Assembly: GCA_023415635.1 (NCBI GenBank) | Contig: JAEZJV010000019.1 | Coordinates: 1-63,880 of the forward strand | Source: Bacillota bacterium | GTDB lineage: Bacteria > Bacillota > Clostridia > Lachnospirales > Lachnospiraceae | Length of the DNA: 63,880 bases | Reading direction: 5' to 3' | In this document: piece by piece, positions 9,741 through 18,562 of the stretch | Position numbering within the stretch: the first letter of the stretch is position 1 | Layout of the letters: every line of letters starts with the position of its first letter | Position numbers and translations under genes: made by a program | The notes under the pieces: model-generated | Told to the model about the DNA's origin: nothing | Database searches by the model: none | Seen by the model: the letters and a program-made list of their open reading frames with translations, nothing else

Positions 9741-9776
9741 AAAAAGGAATGCTTCAATTTCTGCATTCCTTTTTTT
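9741..9776 (+). terminator. Terminator of the two-component operon
   Basis: The arms GGAATGC and GCATTCC, extended by an A-run and T-run, surround a 10-nt loop and are followed by seven Ts. Confidence 0.9.
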
Positions 9777-9807
9777 AATATGTAAAACAAACTTTTATTA
9801 TATATAT

Positions 9808-9892
9808 ATTCTTTATATGTTTCACGTAAAACGTATAAAGTACTAAATCATAGGGTTCATTCATAGAGATAGTTTTATTATTTCTATATATC
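9808..9892 (+). repeat. parS-bearing repeat unit, copy A (degenerate parS)
   Basis: It holds ATTCTTTATA, then a parS-like core with two changes, then TATAAAG and a downstream block starting TCATAGAGAT and ending TTTCTATATATC. The left part recurs in copy B (11348-11420) and the right block recurs in copy C (9975-10030). Confidence 0.6.
9818..9833 (+). other. Degenerate parS site
   Basis: TGTTTCACGTAAAACG differs from the Bacillus-type parS TGTTTCACGTGAAACA at two positions and has lost perfect palindromy. ParB binding may be weaker or absent. Confidence 0.55.
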
Positions 9893-9974
9893 TGTCATAC
9901 CAGTAATATTGACTTCACTTAATACATTCTCTTTTTGATATTGAAAGCATTCTTGTTCATATTTATCTTCAACA

Positions 9975-9990
9975 TGTTTCACGTGAAACA
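9975..9990 (+). other. parS site 1 (perfect)
   Basis: TGTTTCACGTGAAACA is the exact 16-bp ParB/Spo0J recognition palindrome. It lies 2.6 kb from parB, in the origin-proximal zone where parS sites cluster. Confidence 0.93.
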
Positions 9991-10030
9991 TATTATTTAT
10001 CATGGAGATGTTTTGTTACTTCTATATATC
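9975..10030 (+). repeat. parS-bearing repeat unit, copy C
   Basis: A perfect parS is followed by TATTATTTATCATGGAGATG and a block ending CTTCTATATATC that matches copy A. Transposase-like sequence begins immediately after, suggesting an insertion or deletion junction at about 10030. Confidence 0.55.
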
Positions 10031-10640
10031 ACGAAACTTGAAGGTATAGTGGAAGCAGATGAAACATTTTTTCATTATCTTATAAAGGTAATCATAAAAA
10101 TCGTTCTTTTGTTATACCACGAAAAGCACATAAACGTGGAAGTTCTACTCATACAAGAGGATTATCGAAAGAACAAGTCCGTGTTCCTTGTGCTATAAAA
10201 GAAAAGGTCATTCTTTAAGCAAAATTGCTACGTTAGGTAGAGTTATGACAAAGGATTTACACCTTATATATGATGATAAAATTAAACCAGAATCAACGTT
10301 ATGTACTGACAAAATGAATTCTTATGTAAGGTTTGCTAAATGTAATAATATAAACCTTGTACAACTAAAAACTGGCAAATCAATGAAGGGTATTTACAAT
10401 ATACAGCATATCAACTCCTACCATAGTAAGTTGAAAGGGTTCATACGTGATTTTAAAGGAGTGTCAACAAAATACCTTAACAATTATCTTACATGGAATA
10501 ATTGTGTCAATATGAATGGTAGTTCAATGGATGATAAAGTGAACACTCTTTTAAGAACAGCCCTGTCAACATTAGCAACAGTCAAATGTAGGGAGTTAAC
10601 AAAACGACCTGCTATTCCATTAGTCAAGGAAGTATCTTAA
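10031..10640 (+). pseudogene. IS1595/ISXO2-type transposase remnant
   Basis: The DDE transposase is broken into at least three frames. The first piece has GIVEADETFF, the catalytic Asp-containing motif of this family. A middle piece is readable only after a frame change (HKRGSSTHTRGLSKEQVRVP). The third piece, up to the stop at 10640, has TLCTDKMNSYVRFA and INSYHSKLKGFIRDFKGVST then YLNNYLTW, all characteristic of ISXO2-like enzymes. The N-terminal third with its zinc ribbon is missing. No terminal inverted repeats could be recognised, so the element is probably dead. Confidence 0.85.
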
Positions 10641-10761
10641 AAACTAATAAAAATTACGGTAGTGTATTGGAAATTTATGTTATATAATAACAATATAGTT
10701 AAGTCGTAATTGTTATAAATTGTTAATGAATATATATTAGTCTTTTATAAGGGGGTAAATT

Positions 10762-11235
10762 ATGAAAAGGGTTGTTTTACTTATAGTGGGATTTATTTTG
10801 ATAATCTTTCTAATCTTTCTATCTTGCAATGTTAACTTTGATAAACAAGATTTTTATGGTGCCTATACATTTGATAAGTTAATCTATTTAACAGGATTAT
10901 CATCTTCATCGCTTGATTATGCAAATAAAACAAATACAGATACTAAATATACAATTGAAGCCGACTTATTTAAAATTGATAACAAAGATTTAAAAGTTGA
11001 AATACATTCTCCAAGCTATGTAAAAGAAGATGTCCAATTTGATTCATCTGCATTATTTGACGACCATATCTTACAGGATAACGGGATTAAGTATCAATAT
11101 GATATAAAAGATAAAGATGGAAATAAAACTAATTGGAGATTATATGTTTCTCCTGAATGTCTTTTTGTTGCGTCCTATCATAATTCTCCTAAAGGTTCAG
11201 AGGTTATTTGGGAGATAGCAAAATTGTCTAAGTAA
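10762..11235 (+). CDS. Small membrane-anchored or lipoprotein-like protein, unknown function
   Basis: A 157-residue product with a basic start and a hydrophobic stretch at residues 4-21 ending IFLSCNV. That is a weak lipobox (Phe at -3) or a signal anchor, so the rest probably faces outward. The exported part is polar, rich in Asp, Lys, Ser and Tyr, with no domain I recognise. A good ribosome site (AAGGGGG) precedes the ATG. Codon use is AT-richer than in neighbouring core genes, and it lies between the transposase remnant and a parS repeat, which suggests a recently acquired cargo gene. Confidence 0.6.
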   Translation: MKRVVLLIVGFILIIFLIFLSCNVNFDKQDFYGAYTFDKLIYLTGLSSSSLDYANKTNTDTKYTIEADLFKIDNKDLKVEIHSPSYVKEDVQFDSSALFDDHILQDNGIKYQYDIKDKDGNKTNWRLYVSPECLFVASYHNSPKGSEVIWEIAKLSK

Positions 11236-11272
11236 TTCTAAGTCTATATATATTACGTAATAAATGAAGCCC

Positions 11273-11305
11273 AATTTAGCAGAGCATTTTATGCCCTGCT
11301 AAATT
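11273..11305 (+). terminator. Hairpin after the small exported protein
   Basis: AATTTAGCAG pairs with CTGCTAAATT, with GCAT/ATGC stacking inside the loop. The T-run begins about 8 nt later, so termination is plausible but not ideal. Confidence 0.5.
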
Positions 11306-11347
11306 AATATGATTTTTCAATTATAGTTGTGACAGAGCCATTAATTA

Positions 11348-11420
11348 ATTCTTTATATGTTTCACGTGAAACATATAAAGTTCGAAACATATAATTTATT
11401 CATAGAGATATTTATATTGC
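11348..11420 (+). repeat. parS-bearing repeat unit, copy B
   Basis: The left part (ATTCTTTATA, parS, TATAAAG) nearly duplicates copy A but with an intact parS. The right part, GAAACATATAATTTATT then CATAGAGAT, resembles the parS-flanking sequence of copy C. The rest of the 425-nt gap before parA (11236-11660) shows no gene I can support. Confidence 0.6.
11358..11373 (+). other. parS site 2 (perfect)
   Basis: Exact TGTTTCACGTGAAACA, 288 bp upstream of parA. It lies in the parA upstream region, where ParB binding could also affect parAB transcription. Confidence 0.93.
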
Positions 11421-11660
11421 TTATACTAATCAGATCGGCATCAATAATGTTGAAGTCAATGAGGATACTATAGAAGCTTAATTGATAAGAGTACCTAATT
11501 ATTATGCAGTTTTTTGGCTTAACAATATAACGTTGCAGCTTTATAACAGAAATTCATATAAATATATATAGATATAATGAATAATTAATGTTATAATGAT
11601 GCTCATGTAAGTATTACTGTAAACATCGGAGCAAATTCAAATTAGAAGGGTGGAAACTTT

Positions 11661-12479
11661 ATGGCCAGGATAATTGCAATCGCAAATCAGAAGGGTGGAG
11701 TTGGAAAAACTACTACTGCTATCAATCTTTCTGCATGCTTAGCAGAAAAGAACAGAAAAGTACTTGCGATTGATATCGATCCGCAGGGAAACACTTCAAG
11801 TGGCTTGGGAATAGATAAGAATACACTCAAGAATACAATATACCAGATGATTATTGGTAATTGTACATTAAATGAGTGCAAAATTAGTACTCCGATAAAG
11901 AATCTCGATATTTTACCCTCTAATGTTAATCTTGCCGGAGCTGAAATAGAGCTTATTGGTGTAAAAGATAGAGAGTACATATTAAAGAAACATGTTGAAG
12001 GGATCAGGGATGAATATGATTTTATTATAATTGATTGCCCGCCATCTTTAAACACATTAACTGTAAATGCTATGACTACTGCGGATACGATTTTGGTTCC
12101 TATTCAGTGTGAATTTTATGCCTTGGAAGGACTAACACAGCTTCTTCATACTATTAATCTGGTAAAGCAAAGGCTTAATCCAAATCTTGAAATGGAAGGT
12201 GTAGTATTTACCATGTTTGATGCCAGGACGAATCTCTCTCTTCAGGTGGTTGAGAATGTAAAAAGTAATCTAAAGCAAAACATATATAAAACCATTATTC
12301 CCAGAAATGTAAGGTTAGCTGAAGCACCAAGTCATGGGTTACCGATTAATCTATATGATTCAAAATCTGCTGGAGCCGATGGATATCGGCAATTAGCTCA
12401 GGAAGTAATTGATAATGATGAGGCTGAGGCTTATGCAAAAAACGAACCAGGTGAATTGAAGTACAGAAGTAAAAGATAA
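11661..12479 (+). CDS. parA: Chromosome partitioning ATPase ParA (Soj)
   Basis: A deviant Walker-A ATPase that works with ParB-parS in origin segregation and DnaA control. The 272-residue product has KGGVGKTTTAINLSACLA at residues 11-28, DIDPQGN as the A' motif and FIIIDCPPSLN as Walker B. The start follows GAAGGGTGG. parB follows by 61 nt. The noc gene that precedes soj in Bacillus is absent from this spot. Confidence 0.95.
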   Translation: MARIIAIANQKGGVGKTTTAINLSACLAEKNRKVLAIDIDPQGNTSSGLGIDKNTLKNTIYQMIIGNCTLNECKISTPIKNLDILPSNVNLAGAEIELIGVKDREYILKKHVEGIRDEYDFIIIDCPPSLNTLTVNAMTTADTILVPIQCEFYALEGLTQLLHTINLVKQRLNPNLEMEGVVFTMFDARTNLSLQVVENVKSNLKQNIYKTIIPRNVRLAEAPSHGLPINLYDSKSAGADGYRQLAQEVIDNDEAEAYAKNEPGELKYRSKR

Positions 12480-12540
12480 AGAATTGCCTTAATATTTTTA
12501 CTTGTACTAATCAGATATATTTATATGAATGGAGGATAAT

Positions 12541-13422
12541 ATGGCTGTTAAAAAGGGATTAGGTAAGGGACTTGATATCATGATTCCCGAGAAAATCTTT
12601 GAAAATACCGAAGAGAAGTTGAATAATGTTTCACGTGAAACAACGGTTCTTATCAGTGACATAGAACCCAACAAGTTACAACCCAGAAAGAAATTCGATG
12701 AAGATTCTCTACAGGAGCTTGCCGATTCCATAAAGCAATATGGGGTAATTCAGCCATTGATACTTCAAAAAAGAGGGAAGATGTATGAAATTATCGCAGG
12801 GGAACGTCGATGGAGGGCTGCCAGAATTGCCGGTCTTAAGGAAATTCCTGCAATCATTAAGGATTACACTCCGCAGGAAATTGTAGAGATTGCTTTAATT
12901 GAAAATATTCAAAGAGAAGATCTAAACCCGATTGAAGAGGCGCAGACATTTCAAAGACTAATTCAAGAATTCAATTTAAAGCAGGACGAAGTGGCAGAGA
13001 GAGTATCAAAAAGCCGCGTTGCTGTTACAAACTCTATGCGCCTTCTAAAGCTCGATGATAGAGTGCAGCAGATGATTATTGATGATATGATTACGAGTGG
13101 GCATGCACGAGCATTATTATCTCTGGAGGATAATGAAAAACAATATAATACGGCGTGTAGAGTATTTGATGAGAAGCTTAGTGTAAGAGAGACTGAAAAA
13201 CTTGTAAAGAATATAATTACTGAGAAGCCTCGTAAAGAGGCGGCTGTAACTATGGAAGAGGATTACATATATCGGGGTTTAGAAGATAAAATAAGGACAA
13301 TAATAGGAACCAAGGTATCAATTCATAATAAGAAAGATCATAAGGGATCAATAGAGATAGAATACTATTCAAAAGATGAATTGGAAAGAATTATTGATTT
13401 ATTCGAGGGTATGAATCATTAA
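12541..13422 (+). CDS. parB: Chromosome partitioning protein ParB (Spo0J)
   Basis: A CTP-dependent sliding clamp that loads at parS. The 293-residue product has a short basic N-terminus (GLGKGLD) for contact with ParA. It carries the ParB/Srx nucleotide domain with GERRWRAARIAGLKEIPAI and ENIQREDLNPIEEA, a helix-turn-helix with VAERVSKSRVAVTNSMRLL and a C-terminal dimerisation domain. ATG 12541 is preferred because GGAGG (12531-12535) sits directly before it. The ATG at 12529 overlaps that site. A perfect parS lies inside the reading frame, as in Bacillus spo0J. Confidence 0.95.
   Translation: MAVKKGLGKGLDIMIPEKIFENTEEKLNNVSRETTVLISDIEPNKLQPRKKFDEDSLQELADSIKQYGVIQPLILQKRGKMYEIIAGERRWRAARIAGLKEIPAIIKDYTPQEIVEIALIENIQREDLNPIEEAQTFQRLIQEFNLKQDEVAERVSKSRVAVTNSMRLLKLDDRVQQMIIDDMITSGHARALLSLEDNEKQYNTACRVFDEKLSVRETEKLVKNIITEKPRKEAAVTMEEDYIYRGLEDKIRTIIGTKVSIHNKKDHKGSIEIEYYSKDELERIIDLFEGMNH
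12627..12642 (+). other. parS site 3 (perfect, inside parB)
   Basis: TGTTTCACGTGAAACA encodes part of NVSRETT in ParB. An internal parS is also present in Bacillus spo0J, so its location is conserved. Confidence 0.95.
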
Positions 13423-13479
13423 TTGTCCGTTATATTTACAAGCAATATAGAATACTGGATCTATAGGGAGGAATTCATA

Positions 13480-13992
13480 ATGAACATGTTAGATATGATA
13501 AATAGTAATATAGGGTACATTGTAATAGGCTTGTCAGGAGTATTTCTATTACTTATAATATTGCTAATTGTATTAGCTGTAAAACAAAAAAGGCTTTCGA
13601 AAAAATATAAGACATTTATGTCAGGGGCCAGTGGGGAGAATCTGGAAGGTCAGATTATTTCCAGATTTACAGACATCGACCAATTGAAAAAAAGTACAAA
13701 AAGCTTAGAGGAGGAACTGGCAAAGGTTAAGGAAAACCTATTGATCACCTATCAGAAGGTAGGTGTGGTTAAGTATGATGCCTTCAGGGAAATGGGTGGA
13801 AAGCTCAGCTTTGTTCTTGCCCTTTTGGATAAAAACAATAACGGTGTTCTTTTAAACTCTGTGCACAGCAGCAGAGAAGGCTGTTACACCTATTTGAAAG
13901 AAATAATAAAGGGAGAATCCTTTCTGGAGTTATCAGAAGATGAAGCAAAGGCATTAAATCAGGCATTGAATAGTACGAACTTTATGGAATAA
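13480..13992 (+). CDS. DUF4446 family membrane-anchored protein
   Basis: A 170-residue protein with one N-terminal transmembrane helix (about 11-33), a Lys/Glu-rich coiled region, and the block VGVVKYDAFREMGGKLSF then ALLDKNNNGVLLNSVHSS that defines DUF4446. Members are often found directly after parB in Clostridia. The function is unknown. ATG 13480 has AGGGAGGA 7 nt upstream. It is probably co-transcribed with parAB. Confidence 0.8.
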   Translation: MNMLDMINSNIGYIVIGLSGVFLLLIILLIVLAVKQKRLSKKYKTFMSGASGENLEGQIISRFTDIDQLKKSTKSLEEELAKVKENLLITYQKVGVVKYDAFREMGGKLSFVLALLDKNNNGVLLNSVHSSREGCYTYLKEIIKGESFLELSEDEAKALNQALNSTNFME

Positions 13993-14155
13993 GCTGAATT
14001 ATGGAAAGAATTTGATCTGAATAGATGGACAGCAGCAGGAAGAACCAGCAGAGATTAATAACAGATATTGGTAGGGAAATTTGAATAAGTGATTTTTAAT
14101 ATCTACATAAAATTTTAGTAGATACAATAGATGAGAGAAATAATGAGATTAATAG

Positions 14156-14187
14156 AAAACGAGTAGGTACATGTACCTACTCGTTTT
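14156..14187. terminator. Bidirectional terminator, 32-bp perfect palindrome
   Basis: AAAACGAGTAGGTACA and its exact complement form an uninterrupted palindrome with A- and T-runs at the two ends. It lies between two convergent genes and can terminate both strands. Confidence 0.85.
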
Positions 14188-14250
14188 ACTATCAATTCCT
14201 AATACACCGTTAAGCTTTCATAACATTACAAACATGAAATATATTTCATG

Positions 14251-16872
14251 TTACTTCTTTTTGTTGGGAACCTTACCCTTACCGTAATATGCCAGCATAT
14301 AGAGCTCCTCCAATTCGGATATTAAAGGAAGTCTGGGATTTGCTGTAGTACACTGGTCACCAAAAGCTAAGTCTGCCAGAGGGGAAACCTTATTCAAAAA
14401 GTCTCTCTCTTCTATGCCATATTCCTGAAGAGTTGCAGGAATTCCTAAGTGGTGATTAAGCTCTTCTACATCCTTAGCAAGCATCTCTACTGCATCAACA
14501 TTGCTCTTCGGGTTTTTACCAAGCTTTTTCATTAATTCGTATATTTTATCGCCAACAATATAGCTTTCATACTTCGGGAAGGAGGTAAACTTGGTCGGGC
14601 ACTCCACACCATTATAGCGGATTACATGAGGAAGCAGAATTGCATTTGCACAGCCGTGAGGAATATGATATTCTCCTCCAAGCTTATGAGCCAGGGAGTG
14701 GTTAATTCCAAGGAAGGCATTGGTGAAAGCCATACCTGCGATTGTAGAGGCATTGTGCATCTTTTCACGGGCAATCGGGCTCTCGGCGCCCTTATCATAA
14801 GACTCCTTCAGATATTTGAATACTAAATCAATCGCATGGATAGCGAGAGCATCGGTATAATCGGAAGCTACTACGGATATATATGCTTCAATTGCATGTG
14901 TCAATACATCCATGCCAGTCCATGCGGTGGACTTCTTAGGAACACTCATGACGAAATCAGGATCAATAATGGCAACATCCGGAGTCAGCTCGTAGTCAGC
15001 AAGAGGATATTTCTTATTCTCGTGCTTATCGGATATAACCGCGAAGGAGGTTACTTCAGAACCTGTTCCTGAGGTAGTAGGTATAGCGACAAACTGAGCT
15101 TTTTTACCTAAGATAGGGAATTTATAAGCACGCTTTCGGATATCCAGGAACTTCAGTGACATGTTTTTGAAATCTGCATCAGGATCCTCGTAGAATAACC
15201 ACATGCCCTTTGCAGCATCAATAGCAGAGCCACCACCGAGTGCGATGATTACATCAGGCTTAAATTTATTCATTTCTTCTACACCCTTTAAGATGGTATC
15301 AAGGCTGGGATCGGGCTCAACCTGATCGAAAATCTCGCAATGAACATAGTCTGTACGTTTTCTTAGCTGATAAAGTACTTTACTAACATACCCTAATTGT
15401 GTCATGGAAGGGTCTGTGACGATGAAGGCCTTGGAGATTCCAGGCATTTTTGCCAAATAAGCAGTAGAACCTGACTCAAAATAAATCTTACTGGGAACCT
15501 TAAACCACTGCATATTTACCCTCCTTTTAGCAACCCGCTTATAGTTAACTAAGTCTACAGCAGATACATTATGTGTTGTTGAGTTGCCACCGTAAGAGCC
15601 GCAGCCTAAGGTAAGGGAAGGCATATTAGTATTATACAAATCGCCGATCGCACCATGCGTGGAAGGAGAATTTACAAGGATACGTCCGGTTCTCATTCTG
15701 GCAGAGAAGGTCTTGATTACTTCTTCATCCGTAGAATGAATGACTGAGGAATGACCGAGACCTCCTAGCTCTATCATCTTTTCACTAAGCTGATAGCCCT
15801 TCTCCAAGGTTTGTGCCTTTATTACTGCAAGAACCGGTGATAATTTCTCTTTGGATAATGGATATTCCGATCCTACACCTTCAAGCTCGGTACATAAAAT
15901 CTTGGTCTGCTCGGGAATGGTAATTCCGGCAAGCGCAGCGATAGCCACGGGAGACTGGCCTACGATAGCAGGATTTACAGCGCCGGTCTGAGTATTAATA
16001 ACTATAGGTTCAAGCAGCTTGATTTCTTCCTTGGTAGCAAAATAGCAGCCGGCCTTCTTCATCAGCTCTACAACCTCATCATATACAGGAGCTTCGATGA
16101 TAGCCGCCTGTTCGGAGGCACAGATCATACCATGGTCAAAGGACTTGGATAATACTAAATCGTTTACGGCGCGTTTCAAATTCGCTGTTTTTTCAATAAA
16201 GCAGGGAACATTACCGGGTCCCACACCAAGTGCAGGCTTTCCGCAGGAATAAGCCTGCTTAACCATACCGGAGCCACCGGTCGCGAGTATCATGGACACA
16301 TTGGGATGATTCATAAGCTCTCTGGTTGCATCAATGGAAGGATATTCAATCCACTGAATACAATTCTTCGGTGCGCCAGCTTTTAAAGCAGCCTCATAAA
16401 GGGTCTTAGCAGCTTCCTTGGAACAATTCTGTGAGCTGGGATGAAAACCGAAGATTATGGGATTTCTGGTTTTAATACAGGTTAAGCATTTGAACATAGT
16501 TGTTGAAGTGGGATTGGTAACAGGTGTGACACCTGCTACAACACCGACAGGCTCTGCAACAATCATGTAATCCTCTTCCTCATTGTCTTCTATGATGCCT
16601 ACAGTCTTTTGATATTTAATGGAATGCCATACATATTCGGTAGCAAAAATATTCTTTGTAATCTTATCTTCGTAAATACCCCTTTTTGTTTCATCAACGG
16701 CCATTTTTGCGAGAACCTGTTGTTTAGCTAAACCGGCAAGTGCCATCTCGTGAACGATGTTGTCTACTGTCTCTTGATCTAAGGATAAGAAATCATTTAA
16801 AGCAACAAGTGCGTTATTTACTAATTGGTCAACATGCTCCTTGGGTGTGGGCTGGTGCATTTCTTTAGCCAT
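14251..16872 (-). CDS. adhE: Bifunctional acetaldehyde-CoA/alcohol dehydrogenase
   Basis: Converts acetyl-CoA to acetaldehyde and then ethanol, reoxidising two NADH. The 873-residue fusion matches AdhE. Residues 1-440 are an aldehyde dehydrogenase with the catalytic Cys251 in DHGMICASEQ and the nucleotide loop LATGGSGMV. Residues ~460-870 are an iron-dependent alcohol dehydrogenase with GGGSAIDAAKGMW and metal-ligand histidines in the NHSLAHKLGG and HIPHGCANA segments. The start has AAAAGGAGGAG upstream on the minus strand. Rex-like operators lie in the promoter region, fitting redox control. Ethanol fermentation is inferred. Confidence 0.97.
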   Translation of the reverse strand: MAKEMHQPTPKEHVDQLVNNALVALNDFLSLDQETVDNIVHEMALAGLAKQQVLAKMAVDETKRGIYEDKITKNIFATEYVWHSIKYQKTVGIIEDNEEEDYMIVAEPVGVVAGVTPVTNPTSTTMFKCLTCIKTRNPIIFGFHPSSQNCSKEAAKTLYEAALKAGAPKNCIQWIEYPSIDATRELMNHPNVSMILATGGSGMVKQAYSCGKPALGVGPGNVPCFIEKTANLKRAVNDLVLSKSFDHGMICASEQAAIIEAPVYDEVVELMKKAGCYFATKEEIKLLEPIVINTQTGAVNPAIVGQSPVAIAALAGITIPEQTKILCTELEGVGSEYPLSKEKLSPVLAVIKAQTLEKGYQLSEKMIELGGLGHSSVIHSTDEEVIKTFSARMRTGRILVNSPSTHGAIGDLYNTNMPSLTLGCGSYGGNSTTHNVSAVDLVNYKRVAKRRVNMQWFKVPSKIYFESGSTAYLAKMPGISKAFIVTDPSMTQLGYVSKVLYQLRKRTDYVHCEIFDQVEPDPSLDTILKGVEEMNKFKPDVIIALGGGSAIDAAKGMWLFYEDPDADFKNMSLKFLDIRKRAYKFPILGKKAQFVAIPTTSGTGSEVTSFAVISDKHENKKYPLADYELTPDVAIIDPDFVMSVPKKSTAWTGMDVLTHAIEAYISVVASDYTDALAIHAIDLVFKYLKESYDKGAESPIAREKMHNASTIAGMAFTNAFLGINHSLAHKLGGEYHIPHGCANAILLPHVIRYNGVECPTKFTSFPKYESYIVGDKIYELMKKLGKNPKSNVDAVEMLAKDVEELNHHLGIPATLQEYGIEERDFLNKVSPLADLAFGDQCTTANPRLPLISELEELYMLAYYGKGKVPNKKK

Positions 16873-16890
16873 ATATACTCCTCCTTTTGC

Positions 16891-16908
16891 TTGTTAAATA
16901 TTTAACAG
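16891..16908 (-). promoter_or_regulatory. Rex-like operator upstream of adhE
   Basis: TTGTTAAATATTTAACAG matches the Rex consensus TTGTTAANNNNTTAACAA at 13 of the 14 specified positions. It lies between the adhE ribosome site and its likely -10 box, so bound Rex would block transcription at low NADH/NAD. Confidence 0.7.
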
Positions 16909-16923
16909 ATTATTTATGAGTAG

Positions 16924-16952
16924 AATATAACAGAAAAATATAGGTTTGTAAA
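16924..16952 (-). promoter_or_regulatory. Candidate adhE promoter
   Basis: On the minus strand TTTACA (16947-16952) and TATATT (16924-16929) are spaced by 17 nt. The Rex-like site is just downstream of the expected start. Confidence 0.55.
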
Positions 16953-16957
16953 TAGTT

Positions 16958-16975
16958 ATGTTAAAAAAATAACAA
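16958..16975 (-). promoter_or_regulatory. Second, weaker Rex-like site
   Basis: ATGTTAAAAAAATAACAA matches the Rex palindrome with two changes and abuts the upstream edge of the likely adhE -35 box. AT-richness makes a chance match possible. Confidence 0.4.
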
Positions 16976-17240
16976 TCAAATTAATTACCAAAAATACTAT
17001 CAAAATATAAATAATGTACAATAATCTAAATTATATGCCAATATGGACAAAATAATGTATAATAATTGTTGATGAGTGTATTTTTATTTGTGCGTTACGA
17101 CTATTACGCAAAAACAGAGAAAATCTACCTATATATGATTACTATATTATGTATTATAATATATATAGCTAGAAAATCAGGATATTTCAAGAAAAATGTT
17201 TCAAGAGTCTACTTAATAATGCGAATGAAAGGTGATAACA

Positions 17241-18299
17241 ATGAGAATCGTCTCATTAAATTCCATAAAAGGTACTGAAATACTGGCAAAGGATGTATAT
17301 TCCGGTAATGATGCTCTATTGATGCCCTCAGGTTCTATCGTTAAGAAAGAATATATAAGGAGACTTCGGGACCTAAACGTTGAATACTTATATATTGAAG
17401 ATGAAATAGCACAAGGCATCAATCTGACCAATAATCTGGAATTTCAGATTCAGGAGCAATGTCAGGAAGCAGTCAGGAACATTCTGCAGAAATATTCCTA
17501 TCATAATGAAAATGAATTGGAACAGATTATTAACATTGCAGACGAGATCATTCGTAATATTATGGAGGATCCGGGTGTGATCTTTAATCTGTCGACGATA
17601 AGACAAAAGAGTAGAAGTACTTATTCCCACTCGCTGAATGTCTGTGCTCTTGCCGTGCTGTTATCATTTAAATTGAAGCTTCCCAAAGTAAAGATCAGAG
17701 ATATTGCGATTGGCTGTCTGCTTCATGATATCGGGATTACCTATATTAAAAGCGAGCTTCTTGATGCCTCTATGGAAGACAATACAGAAAACGTATTAAA
17801 AGAGCTTAAAAAGCATATCATATATGGATACTCTGCAGTTGAGAAAATGGAGTGGCTTTCAGCGACCTCTAAGGATATCATCATCAGCCACCATGAAAGA
17901 TTGGACGGATCGGGTTATCCCTTCCATGTAAAAGAAGGAAGGATTAAAATCGGAAGCAGAATAGCTGCAGTCTGTGATGAATTTGATAGTAGAGTTTACG
18001 GAAACTTCATGAAGAAGATGAAGGTGCATGATGCAATTGACTTTATCGTAAGCCAGGCAGGTGCGCAATTCGATTTCCGGGTAGTCAAAGCCTTCGTGGA
18101 TTCTGTTGCAGCATATCCGACCGGTTGTCTTGTCAGGACCAATGAAGGAGATACGGCTATCGTTCTTCGGCAGAATCCCCAGTGTCCTACAAGGCCGGTA
18201 ATAAGGATTATTGAATATAGTAACGGAGATAAGCCAAATCAATGGATAGAAAAGAATTTGGTAGAGGAGCTGACGTTATTTATTACGGATACAATATAA
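17241..18299 (+). CDS. HD-GYP domain protein, probable c-di-GMP phosphodiesterase
   Basis: Likely hydrolyses cyclic di-GMP. The 352-residue product has an N-terminal ~100-residue region found in many clostridial HD-GYP proteins, then the metal-binding HD core (HSLNVCALAV, LLHDIG) and the GYP loop HHERLDGSGYPFHVKEGRI followed by IAAVCDEFDS. All core motifs are present. A C-terminal DUF3391-like or beta segment follows. ATG 17241 has AAGGTG 6 nt upstream. The 368-nt gap before it holds the adhE regulatory region and AT-rich sequence without a supportable gene. Two GGDEF proteins encoded at 30923-34951 could supply its substrate. Confidence 0.85.
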   Translation: MRIVSLNSIKGTEILAKDVYSGNDALLMPSGSIVKKEYIRRLRDLNVEYLYIEDEIAQGINLTNNLEFQIQEQCQEAVRNILQKYSYHNENELEQIINIADEIIRNIMEDPGVIFNLSTIRQKSRSTYSHSLNVCALAVLLSFKLKLPKVKIRDIAIGCLLHDIGITYIKSELLDASMEDNTENVLKELKKHIIYGYSAVEKMEWLSATSKDIIISHHERLDGSGYPFHVKEGRIKIGSRIAAVCDEFDSRVYGNFMKKMKVHDAIDFIVSQAGAQFDFRVVKAFVDSVAAYPTGCLVRTNEGDTAIVLRQNPQCPTRPVIRIIEYSNGDKPNQWIEKNLVEELTLFITDTI

Positions 18300-18304
18300 A
18301 CTAC

Positions 18305-18364
18305 TGTGGATAACTGCCATAGCTTGTGGATAGAGTGCCTTAATATGGGAAAACAGGTGGATAT
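18305..18364 (-). promoter_or_regulatory. Cluster of three DnaA-box-like sites
   Basis: TGTGGATAA (18305-18313) is a perfect DnaA box in reverse orientation. TGTGGATAG follows exactly 20 bp later (18325) and GGTGGATAT at 18356. All point the same way and lie just upstream of the promoter for the DUF3881 gene. They could be a DnaA-titrating or regulatory cluster; the third site is weak. Confidence 0.5.
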
Positions 18365-18373
18365 AGTACATAC

Positions 18374-18402
18374 TTGCACATTCGTATAAAATATGATATA
18401 AA
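18374..18402 (+). promoter_or_regulatory. Promoter for the DUF3881 gene
   Basis: TTGCAC and TATAAA are separated by 17 nt. The transcript would carry a ~150-nt leader in which GCAAC-AAAA can pair with TTTT-AG-GTTGC. Confidence 0.6.
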
Positions 18403-18562
18403 TAATTATTACATGAGACGCAACAAAATCATTAGTTTTAGGTTGCTTCAAACGTTATCGGAGTAAAGCTACAAGTTTATCACATAGATTGCCACATCAG
18501 GTAAATTGGGGGCAGTGTGAACAATAAGTATTGGCACTGACATTCTAAGAATGGAGATTTAT

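Noticed and set aside
9935..10198. 87-codon open frame beginning before the transposase remnant
   Set aside because: The first part translates a parS repeat (MFHVKH) and the rest is one frame of the broken transposase.
17066..17278. 70-codon frame between adhE and the HD-GYP gene
   Set aside because: It overlaps the HD-GYP start, has no good ribosome site and is composed of AT-rich low-complexity residues.
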